A DNA stretch of 64,000 bases, taken from the NCBI RefSeq assembly GCF_000247695.1, contig NW_004624734.1:8352277-8416276 (forward strand), in the 5' to 3' direction. The DNA comes from Heterocephalus glaber (lineage: Eukaryota > Chordata > Mammalia > Rodentia > Bathyergidae). Within the stretch, counting starts at the first letter, position 1; each line of letters begins with the position of its first letter. Under the pieces are notes generated by a model. The model was not told where the DNA came from, searched no databases, and saw nothing but the letters and a program-made list of their open reading frames with translations. The translations under genes were made by a program, and so were the position numbers. Shown here piece after piece: positions 59,790 through 64,000 of the stretch.

Positions 59790-60210
59790 TGTTACCGTAA
59801 TGAAAGAGCCCAGGCTGGGTACTTTATAAAGAGAAGAGGTTATTGAGTTATTAGTGGTGGAGGCAGAAGGTCCAAACAGCGCAGTGCCAGCTCCTGCGGG
59901 GGCCCCTGACTGTCTCCCATCTTGGCCAAGGGCACCACGACAGGACTCATATGACAGGGAGGGGTTGCTTCAGGAGACAGAAAGCCGGAGGCTGAGGAGG
60001 GGCTGCCTTGCTCTTTCCTAACAATCCTCTCTCAGGAACTCACTCGGGGGTATCAGAGAGCTACTTCGTCCTTTCCCAGAGCAGCACCTCAGTCACCTTC
60101 CCTTGGCTCCACCCCCTCAGGGTCCCCCCTTCCTCTTGGCATCACCACCCTGCAGGCACTGGCACCTCGGAGGGAAGTCTGCATCCAACCTTGGCAGGGA
60201 CCATCCTGTT
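59790..60210 (-). mobile_element. MaLR LTR (MST/MLT-like), minus strand
   Basis: cccaggctgggtactttata followed by aagagaagaggttattgag is the reversed LTR pattern known from MST/THE1 (gactgggcaatttacaaaag type). Confidence 0.55.
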
Positions 60211-60539
60211 CGTGCCTGGCCACGCTCGCTCGCGGCCCGTGTTCTCCCCATCACTTATGGGAAGGAAATTGGGCCAGGTGTGAGAATGACACTCCTCACA
60301 ACCTCCTACCCATGGTGAAGCCCCAAGTCTTTCTCACCCCCAGCCTACTCTAGTCCCCCACATTCAGGGGCAGCAGAGTCAGTGCACCACGAGCCACACC
60401 TCCAGCCACTACAGCCGCGGGGCAGAGGGGCGTCTCGCACGGTGGGACTGTCCCACGGATGGGGACCTCTTGAATTGGGGTTTGTGAAGTACAGGCTGGG
60501 GGAGCCTTCTGCTGATTGCACACCTGTGACTTCCCCTGT

Positions 60540-60735
60540 CACCTTTGTGTCTGTTAGAAAGGGCTTGAGGGAGCTCGTGGTGAGCAGGCCACACCCCTGT
60601 CTTCACATGAGTCCTCTGTGTAGCGGGACATGGACGTCGGTTGTGGCACCCATCCCAAGTCCTTCCTGGAACAGGTCTGGTGGTGCTGGCACAGTGATTT
60701 GTCACAGCAGCAACAGGAAACCTTAGCAACAAAGG
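60540..60735 (+). mobile_element. Possible MaLR LTR fragment
   Basis: agaaagggcttgagggagct resembles the MLT1 mid-part, and gatttgtcacagcagcaaca resembles its 3' end. Weak. Confidence 0.35.
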
Positions 60736-60739
60736 AGTT

Positions 60740-61270
60740 GAATAAACACCACGAGGACACAGGCACCCAGTGTGGGTCCCCAGGAGGGAAGCTGTGTCCT
60801 GGGCCCTGTCCTCCTCAGGGCTGTGTGTGGGCATACTTAGGCCCAGAGAGCTCCAAGGAAGGAGGGTGGCTTGCCCCGAGGAGTCTAGGGAGGCACTGTC
60901 TGGAAGCCCCCCACGCAGGGCCCAGCGGGGAGGAGGCAGGTTGTGCAGTGCCTTCCTTCCGGGGGCCAAGGAAACTAGGGTGCAGCTTTTGCCCAAGAGG
61001 GTGCCCCTTCCCCAGAAGCCAGCTGCACACAGTGCTGCCTCACCTTAGCCCAGGAGGCCCCCCTAGTGGGGGCCGGAAAGAGACTCCCGGAAGTGGCCTG
61101 CAGAAAGGAGGTGCCCTCCTGGGGCGGAGTCCACCCCGTCAGGCTGGTGTGTGCCTCAGTCATCATGCCCCATCTGACCCGTGTCACCAGCTCAGGGCCC
61201 AAACGAGGTCCCAAATCTCATTTATTTCAGCTTTCAGCCCTATGTTTAACAAACACATTCCCTGTCTTCC
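60740..61270. other. Intronic, GC-rich, unassigned
   Basis: No exon is recognised. Long frames on both strands (195-225 codons) are compositional. Confidence 0.4.
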
Positions 61271-61274
61271 TCTC

Positions 61275-61579
61275 CCCCACCCCCGACTTAACAAGGGTTC
61301 GATTTAGGATTGCTTGACTTTACCATGGTGTAAACGTGAAGCACAGTTACTAGCCACTGCCCTTCAGATTTTGGATTTGGCTCCTTCTGGGCTAATACTG
61401 TGTAGTCCCTGCTCTCTGTGATCATGAACGCCGCCGGCCAAGACTCCCCAGCGTACAGTACTGTCTGCTGGCCCTGAGCTCTGTTAGGCTGGGTGTAGGA
61501 AGTGCGTTTCCTATGCTGTTTTGAGCTTAGATGAATTTATCAGGACGAAGCTCCATTGTAAGCCAAGGAGCATCTGCAA
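61275..61579. mobile_element. Short nonautonomous DNA transposon relic
   Basis: The left end (cacccccgacttaacaaggg) and right end (ccattgtaagccaaggagca) are imperfect inverted repeats, with gattgcttgactttaccatg inside. The pattern matches a familiar mammalian miniature element with 'gacttacgatgg' ends. I cannot name the family with confidence. Confidence 0.5.
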
Positions 61580-62084
61580 TGTGTTACATTCTTATTTATA
61601 TCTGCCATTTTATTTACCGATATACCGAAACGATGGTAATTTGAGTGTATTCGTGTATATGTTACGCACACGTATTAGAAGTACACGCAACGCTGGAGGA
61701 ATTTTTGTCTGTGAGCTCACTCCTATTGGCAGCAGCCCCCATCAACGGATCCTGGCCGATCCCAAGCTCCCCCTGGTGGCCGCTTCCCGTCACTGCACTC
61801 CAGGTTCCACCTTCGCTCAGAGCTGTGTTAGAAATAAAGTGCCGTGCCCCTCAGAGAACAGGCCCATCCGAAGTTGCTCTTAGCATGGGCAGGTGCTTGT
61901 TGAACCCGTAGTGATAATACTTTACAAAGAGGCCCTGGGACTTGGTGAGGCTCAGGAACGGAGCCAGCTCAGCATAACCAGCCGGTGCCTTGGCAACTCT
62001 GGTACGGGTCTGACCCAGAGTCGTGGAGGACCCAGGCAGAGCAGGAAGTGGCCAGCCCACCCAGGCAGACACTCCTGGCTTCTA
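61580..62084. other. Intronic, unassigned
   Basis: Nothing recognised. Confidence 0.35.
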
Positions 62085-62290
62085 GCCCAGACTCTCTGGA
62101 GTCAGGTTATCACTGTGACCTTGGCCTCTGCTTCTCCATCTGTAAAATGGGGGTGCAACAGTCCCCTCCACCGGAATAGTTGAGTGATTAAATGAGAGTA
62201 TTTTAATATCTCCAGCTCAGTCCCTGACCGTAGCAGCGGTTGCATCCTGATAGTAGCATGGCCACAGTAAATGTGTGTCCAGGGAGGGCT
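62085..62290 (+). mobile_element. MIR SINE
   Basis: Sense MIR: ccatctgtaaaatgggggtg then gagtgattaaatgagagta. Confidence 0.75.
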
Positions 62291-63604
<1,314 letters not shown>

Positions 63605-64000
63605 GGGCCCGGAGTCCCCACCTGTCCAGGATGGCCACTCTGTGCTGGGCTAAGACTTCCCTCAATGTCCTGCCTCGATCTTGGTCTTTGGCTGCACTTA
63701 GGGTCTAGAACTAGGAGTTCTGACCACTTGAGTGGCCTGTCCATGGGCAGCAGCCATGCACCTGGAATTTCCCTGCCAGTCCTGATTTCAAATATTCCAT
63801 GCCACAGTTGAGTGGATTCTGGAAATGTGGAAGCCTGGACTCCCAGGCCCTCGGGGCATGGCAGGACAGGGCCTCCAGAGAGCTGGCTGAGGAGTCTTGG
63901 AATCTGAGGCCCCAGCACATGAGACCAGGAGGGACAGCAGGTGGGGTTCAAATGTAGACATGGTTTAGTGATTGATTGCTAGCCGTAAAAATCACTTGTG
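63605..64000 (+). other. C14orf132: Start of C14orf132 3' UTR (runs off window)
   Basis: The sequence after the TGA stop has no AATAAA signal before the window edge, so the last exon continues beyond 64000. The human transcript is known for a long 3' UTR, which agrees. A 248-codon frame on the opposite strand (63205-63951) overlaps this exon and looks like a shadow of it. Confidence 0.7.

Noticed and set aside
60630..61307. 225-codon plus-strand frame in the intron
   Set aside because: Overlaps a possible LTR fragment, has no recognisable domain, and is shadowed by equally long minus-strand frames.

Overview
The window is mammalian nuclear DNA. About half of it is interspersed repeat, gene density is very low, and there is a single two-exon gene. 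The SINE content points to a rodent outside the mouse/rat group. tRNA-derived ID-type SINEs are frequent, and several copies are composites in which a 7SL-derived B1 unit is fused to an ID-like unit. Ancient MIR, L1, MaLR LTR and Tigger-type DNA transposon relics fill the rest. The exact species cannot be fixed from the sequence; a squirrel-related or beaver-related lineage is my best guess.

The only gene I can support is the orthologue of human C14orf132, on the + strand. Its first coding exon (35010-35036, nine codons) lies in a CpG island at about 34.6-35.5 kb. The second coding exon (63380-63604) lies 28.3 kb downstream, behind a clean pyrimidine tract and AG acceptor. Joined in phase 0, they give an 83-residue protein with an acidic/serine-rich N-terminal half and one C-terminal membrane helix. 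The 3' UTR runs off the right edge.

Layout. 0.2-1.1 kb: Tigger-type DNA transposon relic. 1.2-2.7 kb: MaLR retroelement pieces in opposite orientations. 2.7-4.8 kb: unassigned. 5.6-10.8 kb: ancient + strand L1 riddled with SINEs. 13.7-15.1 kb: MLT1 LTR and an old LINE 3' end. 18.3-19.1 kb: nested LTRs. 20.0-20.2 kb: candidate conserved noncoding element. 24.2-33.5 kb: L1 blocks, split by a putative solo LTR and by a MAGE-family processed pseudogene (31005-32572) that still has a perfect 16-bp target-site duplication. 34.6-35.5 kb: CpG-island promoter and exon 1. 35-63.4 kb: the long intron, with candidate regulatory motifs (paired RFX-like X-boxes near 36.4 kb; an octamer plus homeodomain cluster near 41.7-42.1 kb), an ancient antisense L1 (42.3-44.6 kb) and a nested antisense L1 cluster (55-58.3 kb). 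63.4-64 kb: last coding exon and 3' UTR.

I see no bacterial-type system, CRISPR array, functional tRNA or rRNA gene, or intact autonomous transposon. The most interesting biology is the microprotein. Its membrane helix shares the spaced pattern IIxTxxNxxVxxxVYxxT with my recollection of TUNAR, the microprotein encoded by the neighbouring human locus. This suggests that the two adjacent genes may be related.
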